This document shows positions 44,227 to 52,685 of a stretch of 64,000 nucleotides of DNA, piece by piece. Under the pieces are notes generated by a model that was given only the letters and a program-made list of their open reading frames with translations, did no database searches and was not told the origin of the DNA. Source of the stretch: Castellaniella sp036379515 (GTDB lineage: Bacteria > Pseudomonadota > Gammaproteobacteria > Burkholderiales > Burkholderiaceae_B); contig NZ_DASVGN010000019.1 of assembly GCF_036379515.1 (NCBI RefSeq), positions 1 through 64,000 of the forward strand, read 5' to 3'. The translations under genes and the position numbers were made by a program. Position 1 is the stretch's first letter. Each line of letters starts with the position of its first letter.

Positions 44227-45759
44227 GTGCAAGACAACTCCCTCGCTATTACGACTACCGCCGCGACACCGCCCGCCCACCGAGGCTGGATACTGGCTGC
44301 ACTCATGATGTCCATGTCGCTGGCGGCCATGGACATCACCATCGTGGCCACCGCCGTCCCGCAGATCGTGGGCGACCTGGGCGGATTCGACCTGTTCAGC
44401 TGGCTTTTTTCCATTTATCTGCTGGCCCAGACCGTTACCATCCCCATTTACGGCAAGCTGGCCGACCTCTATGGTCGCAAGCCTGTCCTGATGGTGGGCA
44501 CCGTCGTCTTCCTGGTGGGCTCGGCTGCCTGCGCCACGGCGTGGAGCATGCTCGCGCTCATCGTGTTTCGGGGCCTGCAGGGGCTGGGGGCGGGCACCAT
44601 CATGGCCACAGTGAACACCCTGGCCGCCGATCTGTACTCAGTGCGCGAACGTGCCCGCATCCAGGGTTGGCTCTCGGGTGTCTGGGGCATTGCAGCCATC
44701 GTGGGCCCTACGCTGGGAGGCGCCTTCGCGCAATACGCAACTTGGCACTGGGTGTTCCTGGTCAACCTGCCCATCGGCCTGATCGCGCTGGTGCTGCTCG
44801 GTCGTTTCCTGCACGAGAAAGCGCCTGAACGCCACCACGCCATCGATTTCGCCGGCGCGATACTCATGATGCTGGCAGGTTCAGCGGTGGTATTTGGCCT
44901 TCTGCAAGGCGGCAACGCCTGGGCCTGGTACTCGTCCCCCAGTCTTGCCACCTTCGGGATTGCGGGCCTGCTGATTGCGGCCACCATCCTGCGCGAACGC
45001 ACGGCTGCCGAACCCATCATGCCTGGATGGGTCTGGAGCCGGCCCGTGCTGCTGGGGTCCAACCTCGGGACACTGGGCATGGGATTGGTCATGATGGCGC
45101 CCAGCACCTACCTGCCCGTTTTTGCGCAATCCGTCATGGGGCTAGGCGCCATTGCCGCCGGCCTGGTACTGGCCACGAGCAGCATCGGCTGGGTGGCTGC
45201 TTCTGCCTGGTCGGGTAGCCTCTACCTGAAACATGGGTTCAGAGACACGGCGCTTTTCGGGGCCGTCCTGATGGCCGCGGGAGGCCTGGGCTTCGTGATG
45301 CTGCCTGCCGCACCATCGACGTGGCTGGTCCTGCTGGACCAGTTGTTGATCGGAGCAGGCTTCGGCATGCTGTCAACCCCTCTGCTGGTGGGAGTTCAGT
45401 CCATCGTGCCGTGGAACCAGCGCGGCGTGGTGACCAGTGCCAACATGTGGTCGCGGTACCTGGGCCAGAGCCTGGGCGCCGCCATTGCGGGAGCCATCTT
45501 CAACGCCGCCATGATCAAAGAGCTGGAGCGGGCCCCCGGCACTCTGCAAGGCGCTCTGCCCAACGTCAACGACGTCGTGACAGTGCTGCAGAGCCGGACG
45601 GCCGGCGCAGAACTGCACCAATTTCTACAGGCTGCCTTCGACCTGTCCACCCACCAGGTGTATGTGGGCATGACAGGCGTCGCCGTGATCGCATTGCTGC
45701 TGGTGCTCTGGATCGTTCCCAGGCACCCCCAGGTCGAGGCTGGGGTAGAACCCGGCTGA
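44227..45759 (+). CDS. MFS drug exporter, DHA2 family (EmrB/QacA-like, 14 helices)
   Basis: This 510-residue major-facilitator protein has fourteen predicted helices. MSLAAMDITIVATAVPQIVGDLGG (motif D1) and YGKLADLYGRKPV (motif A) place it in the DHA2 group. The start is a GTG at 44227. There is no emrA-like membrane-fusion gene beside it, so it probably works alone. It lies between ffs and pgk and no regulator is adjacent; the substrate is unknown. Confidence 0.88.
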   Translation: MQDNSLAITTTAATPPAHRGWILAALMMSMSLAAMDITIVATAVPQIVGDLGGFDLFSWLFSIYLLAQTVTIPIYGKLADLYGRKPVLMVGTVVFLVGSAACATAWSMLALIVFRGLQGLGAGTIMATVNTLAADLYSVRERARIQGWLSGVWGIAAIVGPTLGGAFAQYATWHWVFLVNLPIGLIALVLLGRFLHEKAPERHHAIDFAGAILMMLAGSAVVFGLLQGGNAWAWYSSPSLATFGIAGLLIAATILRERTAAEPIMPGWVWSRPVLLGSNLGTLGMGLVMMAPSTYLPVFAQSVMGLGAIAAGLVLATSSIGWVAASAWSGSLYLKHGFRDTALFGAVLMAAGGLGFVMLPAAPSTWLVLLDQLLIGAGFGMLSTPLLVGVQSIVPWNQRGVVTSANMWSRYLGQSLGAAIAGAIFNAAMIKELERAPGTLQGALPNVNDVVTVLQSRTAGAELHQFLQAAFDLSTHQVYVGMTGVAVIALLLVLWIVPRHPQVEAGVEPG

Positions 45760-45829
45760 CACGCCGACATGGGTCTGCACCTGAGGCCCTCCCATGAGTG
45801 GACCCAGGCGGCAGAGTGCCGCCGGACCG

Positions 45830-47014
45830 TCAGGCGCGGGCTTCGAGCGCCGCCACCGCGGGTAGCGCCTTGCCTTCGAGAAACTCCAGGAATGCGCCGC
45901 CGCCAGTGGAGATATACCCGACCTGATTGGCAATACCGAACCTGGAGATCGCCGCCAGCGTGTCACCACCCCCGGCAATGGAGAAGCCATCAGACTCGGC
46001 AATAGCCCGCGCAATTGCCTCAGTCCCATGAGAAAACGCTTCAAACTCGAACACACCCACCGGACCGTTCCAGACGATGGTGCCCGCCTTGCGCAACTGC
46101 GCAGCAAGCAGTGCCGCCGTCTGCGGCCCCACGTCCAGGATCAGATCGTCGGGAGCAACGTCCTGTACGCGCTTCACCGTCGCAGGGGCCTCGGCTGAAA
46201 AGGTTTGAGCTACGACCACATCGACAGGAATGGGGACCTCCACACCTCGTGCCTTCATGGCCTGCAGCACTGCCTTTGCCTGATCGACCTTATCGGGTTC
46301 GGCCAGGGACTTGCCAATGGGGAGGCCTGCCGCCAGCATGAAAGTGTTGGCAATGCCTCCTCCCACGATGAGCTGATCCACTTTTTCGGCCAGGGATTGA
46401 AGGATGGACAACTTGGTGGACACCTTGGAGCCCCCCACAATAGCGACCATCGGGCGGCGAGGTGCCTGAAGGGCGCGCCCCAAGGCGTGCAGCTCGGCTT
46501 CCAGTAACGGGCCCGCACAGGCCACCGGTGCAAATTGCGCCATGCCGGCCGTCGTGGCTTCAGCCCGATGTGCCGTTCCGAAGGCATCATTGACATACAC
46601 ATCACACAAAGCGGCCATCCGACGCGCAAGCGCCGGGTCATTTTTCTTTTCACCAACGTTGCAGCGGCAATTTTCGAGCAGAACGACCTCGCCCGGCGCA
46701 AGCGACACGCCGTCCACCCACTCGGTCACCAGACGCACCGGTTGGCCCAACAGTTCCGACAGACGCTGTGCCACCGGAGCCAGGGTATCCTCCGGTCTCA
46801 CGGCGCCTTCTGTGGGTCGACCCAGATGAGAAGTCACCATGACGCTTGCACCGGCACCCAGCGCCAGACGAATGGCCGGCACCGAGGCGCGCACGCGGGT
46901 ATCTTCCGTGATGCGGCCCGCTTCCAGCGGCACGTTCAGATCCGATCGAATGAAAACACGCTTGCCCTTCAAGGAGCCCGACCGCGCAAGCCCCGACAGC
47001 GTCAAAACAGACAT
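45830..47014 (-). CDS. pgk: Phosphoglycerate kinase
   Basis: This 394-residue glycolytic kinase opens RVFIRSDLNVPLE, followed by SHLGRPTEG, LLENCRCNVGEKKNDP and IVGGSKVSTKLSIL, and GGGDTLAA with the C-terminal STGGGAFLEFLEGK. The ATG at 47014 has GGGGA upstream; the frame runs 26 codons farther without homology. It is third after tkt and gapA. Confidence 0.97.
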   Translation of the reverse strand: MSVLTLSGLARSGSLKGKRVFIRSDLNVPLEAGRITEDTRVRASVPAIRLALGAGASVMVTSHLGRPTEGAVRPEDTLAPVAQRLSELLGQPVRLVTEWVDGVSLAPGEVVLLENCRCNVGEKKNDPALARRMAALCDVYVNDAFGTAHRAEATTAGMAQFAPVACAGPLLEAELHALGRALQAPRRPMVAIVGGSKVSTKLSILQSLAEKVDQLIVGGGIANTFMLAAGLPIGKSLAEPDKVDQAKAVLQAMKARGVEVPIPVDVVVAQTFSAEAPATVKRVQDVAPDDLILDVGPQTAALLAAQLRKAGTIVWNGPVGVFEFEAFSHGTEAIARAIAESDGFSIAGGGDTLAAISRFGIANQVGYISTGGGAFLEFLEGKALPAVAALEARA

Positions 47015-47080
47015 TGAATTCCCCATAGACATCGGGCGTCCTGCCAAGAAAGTCTCGCTCGGCGGGCCCTGGATACGACG

Positions 47081-47100
47081 AGGGCGGGTCACCCCGCCCT
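47081..47100 (-). other. Intercistronic hairpin between gapA and pgk
   Basis: AGGGCGGG (47081-47088) and CCCGCCCT (47093-47100) form a perfect 8-bp stem with a 4-base loop, 19 bp after the gapA stop. There is no T-run. It could protect the upstream message or partly terminate it. Confidence 0.6.
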
Positions 47101-47119
47101 GCGTCTGATTGACACGCGT

Positions 47120-48130
47120 TTACTTGGCCGACATGAACGCCACGGTGGTGTCGAGCATGCGGTTGGAGAAACCCCACTCGTTGTCATACCACGAAGCCAC
47201 CTTGACCAACGACCCCTGCACCTTGGTCAGCTCTGCATCCACCGTGCTGGAGAGCGGGCTATGGTTGAAGTCACTCGACACCAGCGGCTCAGTCGTGTAA
47301 GCCAGGATGCCCTTGAGCGAGCCGTTGGCTGCCTCTTTGAGGATGCCGTTGACCTCTTCCACCGACGTGTCCCGCTTGGCCGTAAAAGTCAGGTCCACGA
47401 TGGAAACGTTCAGCGTAGGCACCCGGATGGCGAAACCGTCGAGCTTGCCGTCGAGTTCAGGCAGCACCAGCCCCACCGCGGATGCAGCACCCGTCTTGGT
47501 CGGGATCATGTTGTGCGTGGCCGAACGGGCGCGGCGCAAATCCTTGTGATAGACGTCCGTCAGCACCTGATCGTTGGTGTACGAGTGCACTGTCGTCATG
47601 AGGCCATGCACGATGCCCAACTTGTGGTGCAAGGGATAGACCAGCGGCGCCAGACAATTGGTGGTGCACGACGCGTTGGAGATCACCGTGTCGGAAGCCT
47701 TGAGAATCTGATGATTCACGCCATAGACGATGGTGGCGTCGACGTCCTTGCCCCCCGGCGCAGAAATGATGACCTTCTTGGCGCCGCCCTTCAGGTGGGC
47801 CGAGGCCTTTTCCTTGGTGGCAAACAGGCCCGTGCATTCCAGCACTACGTCGACCTTGAGTTCGCCCCACGGCAATTTGGCTGGATCACGCTCGGCCAGC
47901 ACGCGGATGCGGTCGCCGTTGACGACGAGATAATCGCCTTGCACCTCGACGGTACCTGGGAAACGCCCGTGCGCCGTATCGTGACGCGTCAGGTGGGCGT
48001 TGGTCTCGGGGTTGCCAAGATCGTTGATCGCCACGATCTGAATGTCGTGCTTCTTGCCATCTTCGTAGTGGGCACGAAGCACGTTGCGGCCGATACGGCC
48101 ATAGCCGTTGATTGCGACGCGAATAGTCAT
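47120..48130 (-). CDS. gapA: Glyceraldehyde-3-phosphate dehydrogenase, type I
   Basis: The 336-residue enzyme shows INGYGRIGRNVLRA (NAD-binding), D37 in INDLGNP, which favours NAD over NADP, and the catalytic C155 in SNASCTTNCLAP. HSYTNDQ and WYDNEWGFSNR complete the family. The start at 48130 is 14 bp after the tkt stop; the frame extends through tkt in another phase, which is not real. Place between tkt and pgk is usual for betaproteobacteria. Confidence 0.98.
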   Translation of the reverse strand: MTIRVAINGYGRIGRNVLRAHYEDGKKHDIQIVAINDLGNPETNAHLTRHDTAHGRFPGTVEVQGDYLVVNGDRIRVLAERDPAKLPWGELKVDVVLECTGLFATKEKASAHLKGGAKKVIISAPGGKDVDATIVYGVNHQILKASDTVISNASCTTNCLAPLVYPLHHKLGIVHGLMTTVHSYTNDQVLTDVYHKDLRRARSATHNMIPTKTGAASAVGLVLPELDGKLDGFAIRVPTLNVSIVDLTFTAKRDTSVEEVNGILKEAANGSLKGILAYTTEPLVSSDFNHSPLSSTVDAELTKVQGSLVKVASWYDNEWGFSNRMLDTTVAFMSAK

Positions 48131-48144
48131 GAACGTTCTCCTGT

Positions 48145-50190
48145 TTACAAAAGCTGCTCGACCGTAGCGGCCACATGCTCGGCCGTCAGGTTGAAATGGG
48201 TGAAGAGTGCGCTGGCCGGAGCCGACTCGCCAAAGGTATCGATTCCTACTACAGCGCCCGTCGTGCCCACGTATTTGTACCAAGTGGTCGTGCCGCCTGC
48301 TTCGACCGCCACGCGCGGCAGCCCTGCAGGCAGGACCGACGTCCGCCAGGTATTGTCTTGAGCATCGAAAAGTTCGGTACAAGGCATGGACACCACGCGG
48401 GTGGCAACCCCCCGAGCCGCCAGCTGATCCTGCGCACGCAGGGCCAGTTCGACCTCGGAACCCGTCGCCAGAATGACGGCGCGAGCCCCCACCATGTCGC
48501 GCAGGACATAGCCGCCCCGGGCAATGGCCTCGGTCGTGGCGGCGTCGCGCGCCACAAAGGGAAGATTCTGACGCGACAGCAGCAACGCAGAAGGTCCCCC
48601 CGCATGCACGTCCATCCCAATGCTGGTCGGACGCGACAGGGCCTCGCACCAGGCGACTGCGGTCTCGGTCGTATCGCACGGACGCCACACATGAAGGTTG
48701 GGAATCAGACGCAAACTGCCGGCGTGTTCAACCGGCTGGTGCGTCGGGCCGTCTTCGCCCAGGCCAATGGAATCGTGTGTGAAGACATGCACCACGCGTT
48801 GACGCATGAGAGCTGCCATGCGCAGCGCATTGCGCGAATAATCCGAGAAGGTCAGGAAGGTTCCGCCAAAAGGCAGAAAGCCGCCATGGAGCGCAATGCC
48901 ATTCAGGACGGCGGCCATGCCGAATTCACGCACCCCAAAATTGATATGGCGCCCCGCCTGCAGATGCGCTTCGCCGCGACGCACAGGCGCGACGCCTGGC
49001 CAATCGGTGAAATTCGACCCGGTCAGGTCGGCCGACCCGCCCAAAAGCTCCGGCAGAATCTCTGCAAACGCAGCAATGGCTTGCTGCGAGGCTTTGCGAG
49101 TCGCAATGGATTCGGCCTTATCCTGGGTAGACTGAACAAACGCCTGCGCACGCTGCGGAAAATCGGCAGGAAGTTCACCCGCCATGCGCCGCTTGAGTTC
49201 CGCTGCAAGCGAGGGGTATGCAAGCGCATAACGGTCGAAGCGACCCTGCCACTCGGCTTGCAGCTGTGCCCCTCGTGCCCGACCATCCCAGTAGGCATAC
49301 ACGTCATCGGGCACCTCAAAAGGAGGAAGCGTCCAGCCCAACGCCTTGCGGGTGGCTGCCACTTCATCAGCCCCCAGAGGCGAACCGTGCACTTTCTCGG
49401 AACCCGCCTTGTTGGGCGCGCCATGACCGATCTCGGTGCGGCAGCAGATAAGCGTGGGGCCACGCCCCGCGTTCACATTTTCCTGAGCCTGAACCATGGC
49501 GGCCTCAAGGGCGGCCATGTCGTGACCGTCGACCCCGCGCAGCACGTTCCAGCCATAGGCCTCGAAGCGCGCTGGTGTATCGTCGGCAAACCAGTTGTTC
49601 ACGTGGCCGTCGATCGAAATCCCGTTATCGTCATAGAACACGACCAGTCGGGACAAGCCCAGCGTGCCGGCCAATGAGCATGCCTCATGAGAAATGCCTT
49701 CCATCAGGCAACCATCACCGACAAACGCATACGTGACGTGGTCGACAATGGTGTGCCCGGGGCGGTTGAACTCCTGCGCAAGCAAGGCTTCGGCCAGCGC
49801 CATGCCTACTGCATTGGCGAGCCCCTGGCCCAGCGGCCCGGTGGTAGTCTCTACCCCAGGAGTGACACCGACTTCGGGGTGGCCTGGCGTGCGCGAATGC
49901 AGTTGCCGGAACCGCCGCAGCTCTGACATGGGAAGATCGTACCCCGTAAGGTGCAGCAAGGCGTAGATCAGCATGGAACCATGCCCGTTGGACAACACGA
50001 AACGGTCGCGGTTCATCCAGGCAGGATCGGCCGGGTTGTGGCGCAGATGACGGGTCCAGAGCACATGCGCGATGTCGGCCATGCCCATGGGCGCACCCGG
50101 ATGCCCGGACTTGGCTTGTTGCACGGCATCCATGGCAAGCACACGAATCACGTTGGCCATGGAAGGATCTGGGGCAGGCAAGACACTCAT
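48145..50190 (-). CDS. tkt: Transketolase
   Basis: This 681-residue thiamine-diphosphate enzyme of the pentose phosphate pathway includes MDAVQQAKSGHPGAPMGMADIA (substrate His), the thiamine loop FVGDGCLMEGISHEACSLAG...DDNGISIDG, and the Pyr domain THDSIGLGEDGPTHQPVEH. The start at 50190 has family length; the frame extends through the rsmE promoter region. It is first in tkt-gapA-pgk and divergent from rsmE. Confidence 0.97.
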   Translation of the reverse strand: MSVLPAPDPSMANVIRVLAMDAVQQAKSGHPGAPMGMADIAHVLWTRHLRHNPADPAWMNRDRFVLSNGHGSMLIYALLHLTGYDLPMSELRRFRQLHSRTPGHPEVGVTPGVETTTGPLGQGLANAVGMALAEALLAQEFNRPGHTIVDHVTYAFVGDGCLMEGISHEACSLAGTLGLSRLVVFYDDNGISIDGHVNNWFADDTPARFEAYGWNVLRGVDGHDMAALEAAMVQAQENVNAGRGPTLICCRTEIGHGAPNKAGSEKVHGSPLGADEVAATRKALGWTLPPFEVPDDVYAYWDGRARGAQLQAEWQGRFDRYALAYPSLAAELKRRMAGELPADFPQRAQAFVQSTQDKAESIATRKASQQAIAAFAEILPELLGGSADLTGSNFTDWPGVAPVRRGEAHLQAGRHINFGVREFGMAAVLNGIALHGGFLPFGGTFLTFSDYSRNALRMAALMRQRVVHVFTHDSIGLGEDGPTHQPVEHAGSLRLIPNLHVWRPCDTTETAVAWCEALSRPTSIGMDVHAGGPSALLLSRQNLPFVARDAATTEAIARGGYVLRDMVGARAVILATGSEVELALRAQDQLAARGVATRVVSMPCTELFDAQDNTWRTSVLPAGLPRVAVEAGGTTTWYKYVGTTGAVVGIDTFGESAPASALFTHFNLTAEHVAATVEQLL

Positions 50191-50284
50191 AGCAGTCTCA
50201 ATGGATGACGCCCGTGGCACACACCAGAGCACCACCCTAAAATACAGGGGTGACAAAGCCTCGGATTTTACCATCCCCGCCCCT

Positions 50285-51007
50285 ATGCCTGCTCCCCGCT
50301 TCTTCTGCCCCACTCCTCTGCAAGCACGGCAACAGATCGCGTTGCCAGCCACGACAGCCCATCACGCCTTGCGCGCACTGCGGCTGGTCGACGGCGACGT
50401 CGTCACGTTGTTCAACGGCGAAGGGGGCGAATATCCTGCCACACTGAAAATCTCCGGACGCGAGGTGCTGGCCACTCTCGGTGATTTCGAAAACATCGAC
50501 TCCGAGCTCAAGGGAAAAATCCGCCTCGTCCAAGGCATCGCCTCGGGTGACAAGATGGACTGGGTGGTTGAAAAAGCCGTAGAGCTGGGCGTGAGTGACC
50601 TCTACCCCATCGCGGCCGAGCGCAGTGTCTTGAAACTGATCGGTACACGCCTGGAAAAGCGCCTGCAGCACTGGCGCGCCATCGTCACAGCGGCCAGCGA
50701 ACAAAGTGGACGCAACCGCCTGTTGCAGGTACACGAACCCGCCTCGCTGAGTCGTTGCCTGGGCACCCTGACGGGTCTGACCCTAGTCTGCCACCCCGAG
50801 GGGAAACAAACCTTTGCAACTGCCTTGGCGCGTGCCGATCGGGAACTGAATTTGGTCGTGGGGCCCGAAGGAGGCTGGTCCCCCGGCGAACTCGACCACG
50901 CGCGAGGCCACGGACTGGAAGGCATCCAGTTCGGGCCTCGGATTTTGCGCACAGAAACGGCGGGTATCGCATTGGTCGCTGCTGCCACCGCCGTTTTGGG
51001 CTGGTAG
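50285..51007 (+). CDS. rsmE: 16S rRNA m3U1498 methyltransferase RsmE
   Basis: This 240-residue SPOUT methyltransferase has ATTAHHALRALRLVDGD as an N-terminal PUA-like segment and the knot motifs KAVELGVSDLYPIAAERSV, EQSGRNRLLQ, LNLVVGPEGGWSPGEL and FGPRILRTETAGIA. The ATG at 50285 is chosen by family length. Its stop is eight bases from the convergent barstar-like gene. Confidence 0.94.
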   Translation: MPAPRFFCPTPLQARQQIALPATTAHHALRALRLVDGDVVTLFNGEGGEYPATLKISGREVLATLGDFENIDSELKGKIRLVQGIASGDKMDWVVEKAVELGVSDLYPIAAERSVLKLIGTRLEKRLQHWRAIVTAASEQSGRNRLLQVHEPASLSRCLGTLTGLTLVCHPEGKQTFATALARADRELNLVVGPEGGWSPGELDHARGHGLEGIQFGPRILRTETAGIALVAAATAVLGW

Positions 51008-51015
51008 CCGCAGCG

Positions 51016-51477
51016 TCAGACCTCTGCGCGCCCCGAATACGGGGTGGGGTCCACGCCAGGCTCGGGTGCGGGGTGCGCGCCGGCGTGCTGAATCGCGTAG
51101 GCAAACTGGCGCTCGTTGTTCTGGCCAAATTCGACCACGTCGTTGCAGACGGCCGCAATGGCCTCGGCATCGGCTGCCAGCGCCGGGTCGCCGGAATGCA
51201 GGTGACGGAACCACAGAAACAGACCGACTTTCTGGTCGCTCAGGGTGTCGCAAAGGCCGTCGTACAGCGCATCCAGATTGCCTCCAAAGAACTCGGGATA
51301 ATCGATGGCCTTGACGACAGCCCTCAGCACGGCCGAGCGGTTGCGTGCCCGGTCGCAATCGACGACGAACGCGGACAGGCCCTCCTGGGTGGCAGCCGCC
51401 ATGGCATCTTGTTCGGAGACTGCCTGGGCATCGACCACGCCCTGGGTGAGCATTTTTTTGATCTGGGCCGAACTCAT
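51016..51477 (-). CDS. Barstar-family protein
   Basis: The 153-residue protein has a barstar (barnase-inhibitor) domain in about residues 30-115: FVVDCDRARNRSAVLRAVVKAIDYPEFFGGNLDALYDGLCD is the family core, with the acidic helix that contacts barnase's active site. Flanking segments are longer than the 89-residue B. amyloliquefaciens barstar. No barnase-like RNase is in the window, so its partner is unknown. Its ATG overlaps the patatin stop as ATGA. Confidence 0.83.
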   Translation of the reverse strand: MSSAQIKKMLTQGVVDAQAVSEQDAMAAATQEGLSAFVVDCDRARNRSAVLRAVVKAIDYPEFFGGNLDALYDGLCDTLSDQKVGLFLWFRHLHSGDPALAADAEAIAAVCNDVVEFGQNNERQFAYAIQHAGAHPAPEPGVDPTPYSGRAEV

Positions 51478-52685
51478 GCGGACCACTCCTTGAAAAAAGC
51501 GATGACTTCTTCAGCCTGGCTCATGCTGTCTGCCCTGCCCAACGCGATCAGCTCCTGGGTATAGCCTGCTTCAAACAGCAGGTACGACGCAAGCGCTCCC
51601 CCTCCGGCCTCGACTTTTCGTGGTGAAACGCCCAGCACGCGGAACAAGGTACGCACGGCACGCGGCAGTTCATCCAGGTGCTCCAGCGCGATATCGTCAA
51701 GCGAACGGCTGGGCGCGATCATCAAGGTGTGGATGGGTCGCAGTGACTCGCTTTTTAATCCATTTGTCGGGATTCGCGCAAGCAGCTCATTGATACGCTC
51801 CATGCGCTCCAGATCGACGGACACGCCATCGAGAAAAATGTTGGACAGCGTATGTCCGGCAATTTGCGCCAGATTGGGGTATGCAGGATGCAATTCACTC
51901 ACATCCGGATGGATCTCACCGCTGAAATTGGTGCTGACCACAAACACCCGCTCAGCTCCCAGATGAATCACGGGGCTGATGGGCGCCAGCTGGCGCATCG
52001 AACCGTCGCCGCACCACAAGGTCTGCTTACCCGTCTGAATCGCCCGCGCCGGGAAAACAAAGGGGATCGCGCTGGACGCCATCAGGTGATCGACCCCGAT
52101 GTCGCCGGCCACGGCACGTCGCAAGGTGCGGGTCCAGGGAAGAATCCGGCGATGCGCCTGATAAAACGTGAGGTGTTCACCCGTGGTGTAGGCAGTCGCC
52201 GTGATGGCCAGAGCATCCAGATGACCTCGAGCCAGATTCGAACGCAAATGAGAAAAATTCAGGACGTGCGAGAGCAGCCCCACCAGCGGCTCATTGTTGA
52301 GCATGGAATGCGGCGCATAGCGCGCCAGCTGCGGCCGAATCCAGCCCAGGCCGAACATGCCCAGCCACTGCAAACCGGACGACAACAGATGCGCGGCATC
52401 CGTGTAATAGATGTCGGACGTATGCAGTGAACTCCATAGCCGACACAGATGATCGGCCGCCCGATGTATCCGATGGGCTCGGCAAGCGAGCGCAGTGGCA
52501 TTGATGGCGCCCGCAGAAGTCCCGCTGATGATGGCAAACGGATTGCGAAAACCCGCTCGCCGTTCAGGGTCAAGGATATCAAGAACGCCGGACAGCACCC
52601 CTGACTGGTAAGCAGCGCGCGCGCCGCCCCCAGTCAGGACCAGGCCAACGGCTGGCTTCTCAGGCGTGTCGCGGTTTGTTGGCAT
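51474..52685 (-). CDS. Patatin-like phospholipase (RssA/NTE family)
   Basis: The 403-residue protein has the oxyanion hole LTGGGARAAYQ (about 18-28), nucleophile S57 in ISGTSAGAIN (GxSxG) and the partner Asp in WCGDGSMRQLAP. The fold is the cytosolic patatin domain; a signal peptide is absent. The start ATG at 52685 overlaps maeB by 26 bp; another is possible upstream. Its stop overlaps the barstar-like start. It may hydrolyse phospholipids or lysophospholipids; no substrate evidence is seen. Confidence 0.85.
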   Translation of the reverse strand: MPTNRDTPEKPAVGLVLTGGGARAAYQSGVLSGVLDILDPERRAGFRNPFAIISGTSAGAINATALACRAHRIHRAADHLCRLWSSLHTSDIYYTDAAHLLSSGLQWLGMFGLGWIRPQLARYAPHSMLNNEPLVGLLSHVLNFSHLRSNLARGHLDALAITATAYTTGEHLTFYQAHRRILPWTRTLRRAVAGDIGVDHLMASSAIPFVFPARAIQTGKQTLWCGDGSMRQLAPISPVIHLGAERVFVVSTNFSGEIHPDVSELHPAYPNLAQIAGHTLSNIFLDGVSVDLERMERINELLARIPTNGLKSESLRPIHTLMIAPSRSLDDIALEHLDELPRAVRTLFRVLGVSPRKVEAGGGALASYLLFEAGYTQELIALGRADSMSQAEEVIAFFKEWSA

